The notes under the pieces: model-generated
Told to the model about the DNA's origin: nothing
The model's database searches: none
The model's input: only the letters and a program-made list of their open reading frames with translations
From: Orenia metallireducens
GTDB lineage: Bacteria; Bacillota; Halanaerobiia; Halobacteroidales; Halobacteroidaceae
NCBI RefSeq assembly: GCF_003001995.1
Contig: NZ_PVNB01000002.1
Coordinates: forward strand, 62,001 to 126,000
Reading direction: 5' to 3'
Length of the DNA stretch: 64,000 nt
Shown: in pieces, positions 1-8,869 of the stretch
Layout of the letters: every line of letters starts with the position of its first letter
Numbering within the stretch: the first letter of the stretch is position 1
Position numbers and translations under genes: made by a program

Positions 1-978
1 ATTCCCTATTTTAAAGCAGCTACACCCCAATTAAAATTTTCTGCCAATTTAAATAATGGGATTGATCAATTACCAGTGCTTGCTTGTGGGATAGATAGTA
101 TGACTTACAGTCAGGTATTTACCACTAAAGATTATATAATCGAGGGTTCTATGTTTAATCAAGGGAAGCAAGAAACGATTTTAGGAAAGAAGTTAGCTAA
201 TTTAATGGACCTTAAGGTAGGCGACTATCTAACCTTAATCTTTAAGACCAAGACCAATACCTTTAATACTATTGACCTTAAGATAACAGGATTATTACAG
301 ACCAATAATCCTAAAATCAATGAGAATTTAGTCTATCTACCTTTAAGCCTTGCTCAACAATCCTTAAATTTAGAAGGTAAGATAACTGGAATGACAATTA
401 GATTAAAGGAGGATGGAGTAGCCCAGCAGGTAAGTGAAGATTTGAATCAGAGCTTAGCGTCTCTAGATAATAAGTTAGCTGCTCATTCTTGGCGTGCTTC
501 TGCTGGAGAAGTAATTGCAATGAGCAAAGCAGAAACAGCAGAAAAATTAACTATTATGTCCTTAATCTTATTAATGGCTGCTGTAGGAATTGTGAACACT
601 ATCATTTTATCCTCTTTGGAAAGAACTAAAGAGATAGGAATGATGAAGGCTTTAGGTTTAAAGGAAAACGAGATTATCTTTATCTTTATGGTCGAAGCTA
701 TGGGAATAGGTTTAATTGGTGCAATCCTTGGTTCCTTACTAGGAAGTCTAGTTATTTTATACTTTAATCTTTATGGAATTAATTTGACAGCTTTGCTAGG
801 TGGTGTAGGAGATTGGGGACTACCAGTTATGGGGCGTTTATATGGTTATTGGAATTTAAGTGCCTTTATCTTTGTAATTGCATTTGGGGTAATTATTTCA
901 TTATTATCCAGTATTCTGCCAGCTCGTTGGGTAGCGCGTAAAGACCCAATAGAAGCAATGTATGGTATTCATAATTAA
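1..978 (+). CDS. ABC transporter permease, MacB/LolC (FtsX-like) type, 5' end outside window
   Basis: The reading frame is open from base 1, so the gene starts upstream and only its C-terminal 325 residues are seen. A periplasmic MacB-type core region comes first, followed by three membrane segments in the last ~150 residues. The end of the last segment carries the FtsX-family signature LPARWVARKDPIEAM. Such permeases act with a cytoplasmic ATPase to move lipoproteins, peptides or drugs from the inner membrane toward the envelope. The next gene, 13 bases on, is a homologous permease, so the two probably form a heterodimer like LolC/LolE. The ATPase gene is probably upstream of the window. The substrate cannot be read from the sequence. 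Confidence 0.88.
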   Translation: MPYFKAATPQLKFSANLNNGIDQLPVLACGIDSMTYSQVFTTKDYIIEGSMFNQGKQETILGKKLANLMDLKVGDYLTLIFKTKTNTFNTIDLKITGLLQTNNPKINENLVYLPLSLAQQSLNLEGKITGMTIRLKEDGVAQQVSEDLNQSLASLDNKLAAHSWRASAGEVIAMSKAETAEKLTIMSLILLMAAVGIVNTIILSSLERTKEIGMMKALGLKENEIIFIFMVEAMGIGLIGAILGSLLGSLVILYFNLYGINLTALLGGVGDWGLPVMGRLYGYWNLSAFIFVIAFGVIISLLSSILPARWVARKDPIEAMYGIHN

Positions 979-991
979 GGGGGTGAAATAA

Positions 992-2254
992 ATGAGTTAT
1001 TTGATTGATTTAGCAACTAAAAATTTATTTCGTAATAAATTAAGAAGTTTCATCTCAATTTTGGCAATTGCTCTGTCAGTAGCCTTGGTTGTCTTTGTTA
1101 AGGGGTTGGTAGGGGCTTTTATAGATAATATGTATTCCTTGCATATCCAATATCAAGCAGGAGATATCAAGATTATCGACCAAGAATATCAGAAAAAGGA
1201 ACGCTTACTCTCTTTAAATTATCCAGTGGATGGATTCAATGGTGGTGGAATTAAAGCGATGGAGGGTGAGTTAAAGAGGATTAAGGGAATAAAGAGGGTA
1301 ATCCCTCGTATCAAATTTGGAGCAGCAATCAGTACAGAGGATGAGATGATAAGAATGATGGGCTGGGGTGTTGAAGCAAGTAAGGAGCTAGAATTCACTA
1401 ATATCAAAGATAAATTAGTAGAAGGTAGGATGGTAAGAAGAGGGCAACGCGAAGTTGTTATGGGAGCAGATTTATTAAAGAAAATCGGCTTAAAGGTAGG
1501 AGATAAGACCACTATCTTGTATCAAACCTCCTTTGCTTCTTTTAAAGGGTCAACCTTTAAGATAGTAGGTAAGATAAAAAGTGGGTTAAAATTATTAGAT
1601 GAAGAGTTATTTTATCTTCCTTTAGATCAGGCACAGAAAATATTGGAGATGCCTGATATGGCAACAGATTTATTATTAGAAACAGATAATTATAGAGATT
1701 TGGAAGGTGTTTTAGCAAAGGTAGAGCAACTATTTAAAGATAAATCTGCTGATCAAAGATATTCTATTATACCCTGGGATAAAGGATATAGTATGATTGG
1801 TATGTTAAAGGTTGGAGAAAAAATTTATAATGGAATCTATATTTTTTTAGTTATACTAGGGGCCTTTGTAGTAATTAATACTATGATAATGATTGTTAAG
1901 GAACGTACTAAAGAGGTAGGAATGATGACTGCTTTAGGTGTGAAAAGTAAGGAGATACTTTCTATGTTCATCATAGAAGGGATTATAATGGGTATGGTAG
2001 GTAGCTTTTTAGGAGTAATTGTTGGAGCACTAATTACTAAGCTTACTGCGATTACAGGTATTATAGATTATAGTAAGGCAATGAAAGGGGTCAGTGGGAA
2101 TATATTGATGAATCCAATTATCAGACCTGAAGTTGATCTTAGTAATCTTCTTTATGCTTTTATCCTAGGTGTGGTAGTTACAGCAATAACTGCTATTATC
2201 CCAGCACGTAAAGCAGCTAAGCTAGATCCAACTGAAGCACTAAGAAGTAATTAA
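992..2254 (+). CDS. ABC transporter permease, MacB/LolC (FtsX-like) type
   Basis: A complete 420-residue permease. One N-terminal membrane segment (about residues 15-37) is followed by a MacB-like periplasmic domain and three C-terminal membrane segments (about 278-300, 325-350 and 385-405). It ends with the family signature IPARKAAKLDPTEAL. The start ATG follows the ribosome site GGGGGTGA. It directly follows another FtsX-type permease and precedes a LolA-like gene, so the operon resembles a lipoprotein or outer-membrane export system of a diderm Firmicute. The pairing of two unequal permeases is inferred from order and similarity. The cargo is unknown. Confidence 0.9.
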   Translation: MSYLIDLATKNLFRNKLRSFISILAIALSVALVVFVKGLVGAFIDNMYSLHIQYQAGDIKIIDQEYQKKERLLSLNYPVDGFNGGGIKAMEGELKRIKGIKRVIPRIKFGAAISTEDEMIRMMGWGVEASKELEFTNIKDKLVEGRMVRRGQREVVMGADLLKKIGLKVGDKTTILYQTSFASFKGSTFKIVGKIKSGLKLLDEELFYLPLDQAQKILEMPDMATDLLLETDNYRDLEGVLAKVEQLFKDKSADQRYSIIPWDKGYSMIGMLKVGEKIYNGIYIFLVILGAFVVINTMIMIVKERTKEVGMMTALGVKSKEILSMFIIEGIIMGMVGSFLGVIVGALITKLTAITGIIDYSKAMKGVSGNILMNPIIRPEVDLSNLLYAFILGVVVTAITAIIPARKAAKLDPTEALRSN

Positions 2255-2325
2255 GAATGTAAAGATTACCTAAAGGTTATTCTTCTTTTATCTTTAAACT
2301 TTAATTAAAAAGGAGGCTGTGATAT

Positions 2326-3075
2326 ATGAGTAGATTTAAGATTTTATTAGTAACTCTTTTAACCAGCTTGGTTCTTCTCTCTAATTTAGCTTTTGCCATG
2401 ACAGCAGAAGAAATCATGAATCAGGTAGATGAATATCATCATTTAAAGTCAGCAAAGGTTGAATCTGAGATGATTATTACTAAAGGAAATAGAAAGCTGG
2501 TTAAGAAGATGAGCAGTTTGATTAAAGGTTCTAAACTTGGAATGACGGAATTTACCAATCCCCGAGATAGAGGAAGTAAGTTCTTAAAGCGTGGAGATGA
2601 CCTGTGGATGTTCTTTCCTGATGCAGAGGATATAGTTAAGATTTCTGGACATATGTTAGAGCAAGGGATGATGGGCAGTGACTTCTCTTATAAGGATATG
2701 ATGGAATCCGCTAAATTAACTGATCTATATGATTTTAAAATTTTAGGTGAAAAAGAGTATCAAGGGCGTTCCTGTTATCTAATAGAAGGAATCAAGAAGG
2801 AGGGAAAAGATGCCTCCTATTATCGACGGGTTGATTGGGTTGATAAAGAGCGTTATGTCCCTTTAAAGGAAGAGCTCTATGCCCAAAGTGGGAGATTATT
2901 AAAGATAATGGAGACTAAAAAAGTAGATAAAATTGATGGACGCTGGTTTGCAACTCATCAAGTTATAGATAATAAGCTAAAACGGGGAACTGAGACTGAG
3001 TATAGAGTTAATTCGATTGAATTTGATGCTGATATTCCGGATAATAGCTTTAGTTTACGGAATTTACGAAGATAA
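2326..3075 (+). CDS. Outer membrane lipoprotein-sorting (LolA-like) protein
   Basis: 249 residues with a clear signal peptide (about 1-24, ending in LAFA). The body matches the LolA-like family usually named outer membrane lipoprotein-sorting protein, with the region FLKRGDDLWMFFP, a GEKEYQGRSCYLIEG strand pair and a RVDWVDKERYVPLKEELY stretch. Such proteins are soluble or periplasmic half-barrels that bind acyl chains or lipids. It follows two LolC/MacB-like permeases and precedes a beta-barrel gene, which suggests periplasmic transfer from permease to outer membrane. The start has the ribosome site AAGGAGG. The ligand is inferred only from family and context. Confidence 0.85.
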   Translation: MSRFKILLVTLLTSLVLLSNLAFAMTAEEIMNQVDEYHHLKSAKVESEMIITKGNRKLVKKMSSLIKGSKLGMTEFTNPRDRGSKFLKRGDDLWMFFPDAEDIVKISGHMLEQGMMGSDFSYKDMMESAKLTDLYDFKILGEKEYQGRSCYLIEGIKKEGKDASYYRRVDWVDKERYVPLKEELYAQSGRLLKIMETKKVDKIDGRWFATHQVIDNKLKRGTETEYRVNSIEFDADIPDNSFSLRNLRR

Positions 3076-3445
3076 AGGAATAAGTAATTGTGAGTTTAGG
3101 AGCGAATTATTTTAAAGTTAAACTTAATGGGTATAATGCGATACTTTTTTAATTCAGTTTATAGTTAGTAGAGTATAGATAATAGTCAACTTCAAACCCA
3201 AGAGTACTTCCTCAAGGATTATCATCCCTTCAGGACACTGTGGCGGATTAATCACGAAAAGTCTGTAAGACTTGAAGGAAGAGAATAAATAATTATATTT
3301 CACAAAAGACTTTAACTATACTCTATACTTTATTCTCTATCTCTGACACGAAGTGTCGTATTATCATTATATTGTCCCATTCTAGAGTTACAAAACTGCA
3401 ATTGATAATTTCCAAGATTATTGGTTGAAGCTGGGAGGTGTGATA
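3076..3445. other. Gene-free spacer holding a palindromic repeat element
   Basis: No plausible gene was seen on either strand. Most of the spacer is filled by a nested inverted-repeat element listed separately. No obvious terminator closes the LolA-like gene, so read-through into the barrel gene is possible. Confidence 0.6.
3124..3383. repeat. Palindromic interspersed repeat, long copy
   Basis: The ends are inverted: AATGGGTATAATGCGATACT on the left and AAGTGTCGTATTATC...TTGTCCCATT on the right. Inside lies a second inverted pair, TAGAGTATAG near 3170 and CTATACTCTA near 3319. Inside that is CTTCCTCAAG near 3206 against CTTGAAGGAAG near 3270, and finally the small hairpin AAGTCTgtaAGACTT. 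The left end resembles the GGGGATATTGCGACACTTT end shared with copies at 56.2 and 59.4 kb. No coding content was seen. It looks like a MITE or other structured mobile element, but target-site duplications were not established. Confidence 0.6.
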
Positions 3446-4507
3446 GTGAAATTAAAGTTAAACTTGATGCTATTATCTTTCTTATTAATCTACTCTGTAC
3501 CTGCTCTAGCAGAGGTAAGTGTAGGGGGCAAGGTAGAGGCTAATATCAATACAGTCTTTAGTGATGATGGAGATCTAAAGACTTTTCAGGAGGAAAAGCT
3601 CAATTTAGAATTGTTTTTACCTGTCAAAGGTGATACCGAAGCAAATTTTGAGATTGATCTATCTAATCAAAGTGATGGAGGAGTTAAAACTCGATTAAAA
3701 AAATTATATTTAGAGAATCATTTTAGTAATTTTGATTTATCTCTAGGGCGTCAACCAATTTCTTGGAGCTTTGGTTCCCTATTAAACCCTGTTGACTTTA
3801 GCTTGGGAGCAGAGGCGATGGATGAAGATACAAGTGCTAAGAATGTTGATGCAGCAGAGTTATATTACCCTTTTAATTGGAATACTAGTTTCACAAGTGT
3901 TGTGGGTATCCCTAATACAGGTAAAACTAAAGTTGGAGTTAGAGGAAGAACTTATTATAAGGGATATGATTTGAGTTTAAACTATGTCAATGATGCTACT
4001 GATAAAGATATGAGTAGAGTAGGTATTAGTGCTAAAGGGGATATTGCTTCAGTTGGTGCTTATGGGGCAGTAGGGTATTATTTTGAGCAAAAAGCTCCAA
4101 CTTATTTAATCGGTATCGATTATAGTTTCTTTCTTAATGATGTGAATAAAATTACGGTGCAAGCAGAGTACTTACATGATCAAGCTGATTTTTTGGAATC
4201 GGTATTAGGGGAAATGTTGAGTTTGGATGGAGCAAGTATAGCAAATTTACAAGTACCGAGGGATTTATTAGCTATTATGTCTAAATATGATATTGATGAT
4301 TTTTCTAGTATTAAGGCCTTTGTAGTAACCAGTCCTCTAGATGATGTTAGTACTTTACTAGGTGGAGAGTATCACAGTCAATTAAATAGTAATTTAGACT
4401 TTAAAGTAACTCTGTCTACTTTAACAAGCAAGAATAAAGTATGGAATATAGATAAATCTGATTTATATAAGGGGCAGCTAGGGGTTAGTTTTGAGTATTC
4501 CTTTTAA
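3446..4507 (+). CDS. Predicted outer membrane beta-barrel protein
   Basis: 353 residues from the GTG at 3446, chosen because GGGAGGTG lies five bases upstream; a TTG at 3425 in the same frame has no such site. A signal peptide (about 1-23, ending in ALA) is followed by alternating polar/hydrophobic strands, and the chain ends in VSFEYSF with a terminal phenylalanine, typical of barrels inserted by BamA. A SWSFGSLLNPVDF stretch occurs near residues 110-125. No named family is recognised. It follows the LolA-like gene and may be the outer-membrane end of that export pathway, or a substrate of it. Confidence 0.7.
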   Translation: MKLKLNLMLLSFLLIYSVPALAEVSVGGKVEANINTVFSDDGDLKTFQEEKLNLELFLPVKGDTEANFEIDLSNQSDGGVKTRLKKLYLENHFSNFDLSLGRQPISWSFGSLLNPVDFSLGAEAMDEDTSAKNVDAAELYYPFNWNTSFTSVVGIPNTGKTKVGVRGRTYYKGYDLSLNYVNDATDKDMSRVGISAKGDIASVGAYGAVGYYFEQKAPTYLIGIDYSFFLNDVNKITVQAEYLHDQADFLESVLGEMLSLDGASIANLQVPRDLLAIMSKYDIDDFSSIKAFVVTSPLDDVSTLLGGEYHSQLNSNLDFKVTLSTLTSKNKVWNIDKSDLYKGQLGVSFEYSF

Positions 4508-4512
4508 ATAAA

Positions 4513-4540
4513 ATAGAGAGCAACTGCAGTTGCTCTCTAT
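4513..4540. terminator. Bidirectional hairpin terminator
   Basis: Palindrome ATAGAGAGCAACTG/CAGTTGCTCTCTAT sits between two convergent genes, the barrel gene and the DUF3006 gene. The equivalent hairpin behind the second DUF3006 copy (6611-6642) differs in both arms in a matched way. Confidence 0.75.
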
Positions 4541-4542
4541 CT

Positions 4543-4734
4543 CTATTCAAACAATTCATCTACCAGCTCATCAATCTCCTTCTTTAAATCCTTTTTAGCT
4601 TCTTTATCAATTATAATTTCAAGTACATCGCCCTCTTTAGCAGTTTTGAGTAGAGCTTCTTGTGGTAAGTTAAAAGTTTTAGTTCCCATTTCAATTACAG
4701 CATAATCACCTTCAAAACGGTCAATTATTAGCAT
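4543..4734 (-). CDS. DUF3006 family small protein, copy 1
   Basis: 63 residues starting MLIIDRFEGDYAVIE, the hallmark of DUF3006, a small acidic beta-rich family often encoded next to ComEC-like metallo-hydrolases. The start follows AGGAGG. It is nearly identical to the copy at 6642-6833, with three differences seen (Leu/Pro near residue 29, Leu/Ile near 38, Lys/Glu near 48). The DNA upstream carries only the last part of the partner hydrolase gene, so this copy has lost its intact neighbour. The function of the family is not known. Whether this copy is expressed is uncertain. Confidence 0.8.
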   Translation of the reverse strand: MLIIDRFEGDYAVIEMGTKTFNLPQEALLKTAKEGDVLEIIIDKEAKKDLKKEIDELVDELFE

Positions 4735-4744
4735 TAAGCACCTC

Positions 4745-5034
4745 CTAATAATACTCTGCTATCAAGTTCCCTTTTAAATCATAAAGCTGAGCAGCATCTC
4801 CGTTGTTATTCCAAATATAGCTTTTAGTCCATATAATCTGTCCTTTACCTTTGCTAGCATTTCTTCCACTTACTACTTTTAAAGATTCCCCTGCTTTAAC
4901 AATAGTTCCTTGAGGAAAGATAAATTCCTGCTTTCCCCTTAAACTAAGTAACTTCCATTTGGATATATTGATATCTTTACTTCCACTATTGGTGATAAGT
5001 ACAATTTCATTTTTTAGGTCTAAATTACTTATTC
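4745..5034 (-). pseudogene. 3' fragment of the metallo-hydrolase/lamin-tail gene
   Basis: This segment repeats the end of the gene at 6844-8019, covering the last ~96 residues (the lamin-tail-like domain), with about 90% identity by eye and no indel seen. Similarity stops near 5034. Just beyond it, the frame meets the stops TGA and TAG, so no full protein can be made. It is the remnant of a partial duplication that also copied the downstream DUF3006 gene. It lacks the HxHxDH catalytic domain. Confidence 0.8.
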
Positions 5035-5888
5035 ACTACTTTACAACTTTAATTAAGCAATATTTCTTTTATTAATAAAGTAGTATAAACTACTCTTTAA
5101 AATCGAATATATTTTTGTACTTTCGAGCTTAGATACGAAACTGTCTAAAATTAATTCTTCCCTAATATAAAGGGCTAACCGTGATTTTATTTCTTGTACA
5201 CTTGAAGATTTTAATTCGCTAAATTCTTTTGCCAAAAGGGTAGAATTTTAGTAAAAGTATAGACTAATTCTAAAAGATTAATATAAGTTTCTATACCTTG
5301 GAAGTTGTATAAATTGAAGTAAAGCTTTCTTCAACGATTTGTGTTACTTTTTCATTATATCCTCTTTGTGTTGATGAAAAGATAAAAGTGGATAAAATTA
5401 ATTATTATGTAATTATTTGCGAAATTTTTACTTGTTTATAGTATCTATAATTATATTGGCTTTTTTGTATAAAATAAAGTTATTATAGTATTTGTTTGAA
5501 AATTATCTTTTTTTATATTATAATGGTAAATAAGGAACTTATAACATTTTAATAAGAATTGTAATGAATACCCTAATGTTTTTAGTTATTAGCAGAGCAT
5601 TTAAGTGTTCATTTAATATATTTAGCTAAAATATGATTTATATAGTATTTAAAGTAATATAATTTTTCAGAAAAGAAAAATAGTAAAGAAATTAAATATA
5701 GAAGAAATTGATGTTATTATCGAAAATAAATACATTTAGGGAAAATTGAGGTTTGCATAATTTATAAATAAATTATGCATTAATTTTAAAGCTAGAATAT
5801 TGAAATTATTATTTTAAGAAATCACTACTATATTGAAATAAGATAACAAATTAGTTTTCAAAATAAAATTAACGAAGGAGTGTTTAAA
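5035..5888. other. AT-rich gene-free spacer
   Basis: About 850 bases between the hydrolase fragment and a secreted-protein gene. A 60-codon minus-strand frame (5053-5235) begins with TTG and has no ribosome site, so it is not called. A promoter for the downstream plus-strand gene is likely within the last 200 bases, but no convincing -35/-10 pair was fixed. Confidence 0.4.
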
Positions 5889-6542
5889 GTGAAAAAGCTA
5901 ATTATATTGACTATTGTATTATGTTTTGTTTTTAGTATTTCTATTGATAGTTATGCGATTTTATTTGAAGAACAACTAGAAGAGGTAATTCCAGAAGCAA
6001 TGAATTTAGGCGAAAAATATCAAAATGATAGTTATTGGAACCTAATAGGTAAAACAGGTCATTTTTTTAGTAAGACAATTACAACTAATAATAACTCAAT
6101 CGATGGATATGTAGGTTTTAATACAAATTATTTATATTTGATTCTAGAGTCTCAGCAAGCTAGTAAACAAGGATTCAATTTATCTCAGGCAACAAAAGAA
6201 AAATATATAAATAGTGATGAGTTTTCAATTAGTGTTAATTTACAAACTGAAGATTTTAAAGCAGAAGAACTTAAGCCAGAACTTTTCAATGTAAAGATAG
6301 AAGTGTATGATGGTGATGAGTATGTGAATGCAAAAAGTCCTACTCAAATTTTCCGAAAAGATGTAGGGTCTAATAGTAATCTTGCATGGCTATCAGGACA
6401 ATTTATATTTAAGGACTATCAATTTATGATGTCTTTATCTGATGATAGAAAATATGGAGAGTTAGATAAAAAAATTAAATTAGTAGTAGAGAGTCAATTT
6501 GGAAAACATGTTTTTGATATTAATTTAGGAGATATTAAGTAA
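5889..6542 (+). CDS. Hypothetical secreted protein
   Basis: 217 residues from the GTG at 5889. The ribosome site AAGGAG lies eight bases upstream; a GTG at 5880 overlaps that site and is rejected. A signal peptide covers roughly residues 1-22 (ending DSYA). The mature part is acidic, beta-rich and aromatic, with no recognised motif or cysteine. It lies between the two copies of the DUF3006 duplication, so it may have arrived with the event that separated them. The strongly AT-rich flanks differ from neighbouring operons. Function unknown. Confidence 0.6.
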   Translation: MKKLIILTIVLCFVFSISIDSYAILFEEQLEEVIPEAMNLGEKYQNDSYWNLIGKTGHFFSKTITTNNNSIDGYVGFNTNYLYLILESQQASKQGFNLSQATKEKYINSDEFSISVNLQTEDFKAEELKPELFNVKIEVYDGDEYVNAKSPTQIFRKDVGSNSNLAWLSGQFIFKDYQFMMSLSDDRKYGELDKKIKLVVESQFGKHVFDINLGDIK

Positions 6543-6610
6543 TGATTTAGTATAAGTACAACTTAATATCTGGATTAAATTTTAATTTTTAAATAAAATT
6601 TAGAAATATA

Positions 6611-6642
6611 AAGATAGGGAGCAATTAATTGCTCCCTATCTT
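6611..6642. terminator. Bidirectional perfect-palindrome terminator
   Basis: AAGATAGGGAGCAATT/AATTGCTCCCTATCTT is a perfect 32-base palindrome between the convergent secreted-protein and DUF3006 genes. Confidence 0.75.
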
Positions 6643-6833
6643 TATTCAAACAATTCATCTACCAGCTCATCAATCTCCTTCTTTAAATCCTCTTTAGCTT
6701 CTTTATCAATTATAATTTCAATTACATCGCCCTCTTTAGCAGTTTTGGGTAGAGCTTCTTGTGGTAAGTTAAAAGTTTTAGTTCCCATTTCAATTACAGC
6801 ATAATCACCTTCAAAACGGTCAATTATTAGCAT
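6642..6833 (-). CDS. DUF3006 family small protein, copy 2
   Basis: 63 residues with the same MLIIDRFEGDYAVIE start as the copy at 4543-4734. It lies ten bases downstream of the intact metallo-hydrolase gene on the same strand, which is the usual arrangement for this family, so it is probably the ancestral copy. The start is preceded by AGGAGG, which overlaps the end of the hydrolase gene and implies coupled translation. The chain is acidic at its C-terminus. DUF3006 proteins have no established activity; a role alongside the hydrolase is inferred from repeated gene neighbourhood. Confidence 0.85.
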   Translation of the reverse strand: MLIIDRFEGDYAVIEMGTKTFNLPQEALPKTAKEGDVIEIIIDKEAKEDLKKEIDELVDELFE

Positions 6834-6843
6834 TAAGCACCTC

Positions 6844-8019
6844 CTAATAATACTCTGCTATCAAGTTCCCTTTTAAATCATAAAGCTGAGCAGCATCTCC
6901 GTTGTTATTCCAAATATAGCTTTTAGTCCATATAATCTGTCCTTTACCTTTACTAGCATTTCTACCACTTACTACTTTTAAAGATTCTCCTGCTTTGATA
7001 ATAGTTCCTTGAGGAAAGATAAATTCTTGTTTTCCTCTTAAACTAAGTAACTTCCAGTTGGAGATGTTGATATCTTCACTACCATTATTAGTGATAAGTA
7101 CAATCTCATCCTTTAGGTTTAGGTTACTTATTGTAAGTGGGAGTTTATTATTTGAGATTTTTGTAGTGGATATAAAGGGTGCTTTGTGATTAAAGGTAAT
7201 CTTTTGTCCATCACTAATAGCAATAATTGTTCCTAACTGGTCTGTTCTGTATACCTCTACACCTGTTCTATTTAGCTTTTCTAGAGTAAATTTAGTGGGG
7301 TGACCATATTTATTGTCTTTGCCAACACTTATAACTCCATATTGAGGGTTAACCTTCTCTAAGAAGGCTAAGGTAGTAGAAGAGCTACTTCCATGGTGCC
7401 CTATCTTTAATAGATCAGCAGCTAAATCAATCTTACTTGTTACTAACTCTTCTTCAACTTCGGCTTCAGCATCACCTGTAAAGAGAAAGGAGGTATCATT
7501 AAAATTAATTTTAACTATGGCAGAATAGTTATTTAACTCTTTATAATCCTCTTTGACTGGTCCAATGATTCTTACCTGTACATCTCCTTTATCAATTAAA
7601 GATACTCCTGCTTTAGCAATAGAAATCTTTAGTCCTTTTTCTTTGATAGCAATTAATAAATCTCTAAAGGTCTGAGAAGTATGACTGATTTTAGGCATAT
7701 AAACTTTATTTACTTTAAAATTATTAATTATATTATCTAACCCACCAATATGGTCTTCATGGGGATGGGTGGCTACTAGATAATCTAGTTTATTAATCTT
7801 GAGCTTTGTTAAGTACTTTACTATTAAATCGCCATCTTCATTGTTTCCTCCATCTATAAGCATCTTCTCCTTATTAGGTAGCTGAATCAAGATCGAATCT
7901 GCTTGTCCTACATCGATGAAATCTATCCTTAATGATTCTGCTGCTAGAGCCATTGTATTTAAGCTAAATATAAGAGTGATTAAGATAATTAGAATAATTG
8001 TTAAATACTTGGTTCTCAT
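6844..8019 (-). CDS. Secreted ComEC/Rec2-type metallo-beta-lactamase-fold hydrolase with lamin-tail domain
   Basis: 391 residues: signal peptide (about 1-27), a metallo-beta-lactamase fold (about 29-275) with the metal motif HPHEDH at 85-90, and a C-terminal lamin-tail-like beta domain (about 290-391). The fold matches the extracellular hydrolase part of ComEC, but the competence membrane channel is absent, so it is a free exported enzyme, perhaps a nuclease or phosphodiesterase. Other family motifs seen are FTGDAEAE and GHHGSSSST. The start ATG follows AAGGAGG. It is followed by a DUF3006 gene. A partial copy of its 3' end lies at 4745-5034. The substrate is unknown. Confidence 0.87.
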   Translation of the reverse strand: MRTKYLTIILIILITLIFSLNTMALAAESLRIDFIDVGQADSILIQLPNKEKMLIDGGNNEDGDLIVKYLTKLKINKLDYLVATHPHEDHIGGLDNIINNFKVNKVYMPKISHTSQTFRDLLIAIKEKGLKISIAKAGVSLIDKGDVQVRIIGPVKEDYKELNNYSAIVKINFNDTSFLFTGDAEAEVEEELVTSKIDLAADLLKIGHHGSSSSTTLAFLEKVNPQYGVISVGKDNKYGHPTKFTLEKLNRTGVEVYRTDQLGTIIAISDGQKITFNHKAPFISTTKISNNKLPLTISNLNLKDEIVLITNNGSEDINISNWKLLSLRGKQEFIFPQGTIIKAGESLKVVSGRNASKGKGQIIWTKSYIWNNNGDAAQLYDLKGNLIAEYY

Positions 8020-8869
8020 CTGTATCTGCCTCCTTGTTAAGTTAATTAGTTAATCTATTTTAGTTAGATTTTGATATAGATAGTATCGAATCATGGGATA
8101 TTACGATACTTTATTCTATCAGTTTTTGAAGTTTTAGATAGATTTGTTGAAAAAGGTTAAAAATTTAAATTAAATATTTTTATATAGTAAGAATATTATC
8201 TCATTTTATCACTTATAATAAATAATGTAAATTACAAATAACTAATGATAAAAATGTTATTATACATATTAATAATATTAGTTAATATAAATACCAAAAC
8301 CTTTAACTAATTAAACAAAATATAAGGGGTAAAGAATTAAATTCAGTTGATAAACAAGCTAATTATTGACAAAGTTTAATTTTTTATAGACATCCCCCAA
8401 TCCTAAACTGAAATTTTATTCTAAAAGTTGGATTACTATAGTGAAAGATTGATTAAAATAAGTAGTTCTTTTTAAATATAATTAAATTTATCGCAGGATA
8501 TTTAATATTTTTGTCTAAATATAAATAACGAAGGTAATTATTAGGCGTACTAGAAAGCGTGCAAACGATCCCTTGAAAAAAATGGTGTGATGGTAATTTA
8601 TTAACATAGAGTTGCATAACTTAATTGTAGGTGATTTGAGTACTAATATCTTAAATTAATAGGTAAAATTTATTTGTTTTTAAATAATATCCTTGTTATT
8701 GATTTAAATAACATTTATAATTAATATTGATTCAAGGTCAGTATCTTCCATAAATTTATACAAGATACTAATTTAAACAGAAATTTTAAATTCTTGTTGT
8801 CAAATTTACTAAATATTTTATGAAGTAAATTTTTATATTTATAATTTGAAGAATAGTGGGGGGATTTTA
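8020..8869. other. Long AT-rich spacer between divergent genes
   Basis: About 850 bases between the hydrolase and malQ. It should hold both promoters. At 8091-8122 it contains TCATGGGATATTACGATACT, a solo end of the palindromic repeat family seen elsewhere. At 8558-8573 the sequence CGTGCAAACGATCCCT is a weak half-match to LacI-family/CcpA operators. No gene was found. Confidence 0.4.

Noticed and set aside
5053-5235. 60-codon minus-strand frame next to the hydrolase fragment
   Set aside because: Starts with TTG, has no ribosome site, and lies in strongly AT-rich DNA with no recognisable product.
8558-8573. Possible catabolite-control or MalR operator before malQ
   Set aside because: Only the left half fits the consensus; the right half has several mismatches.
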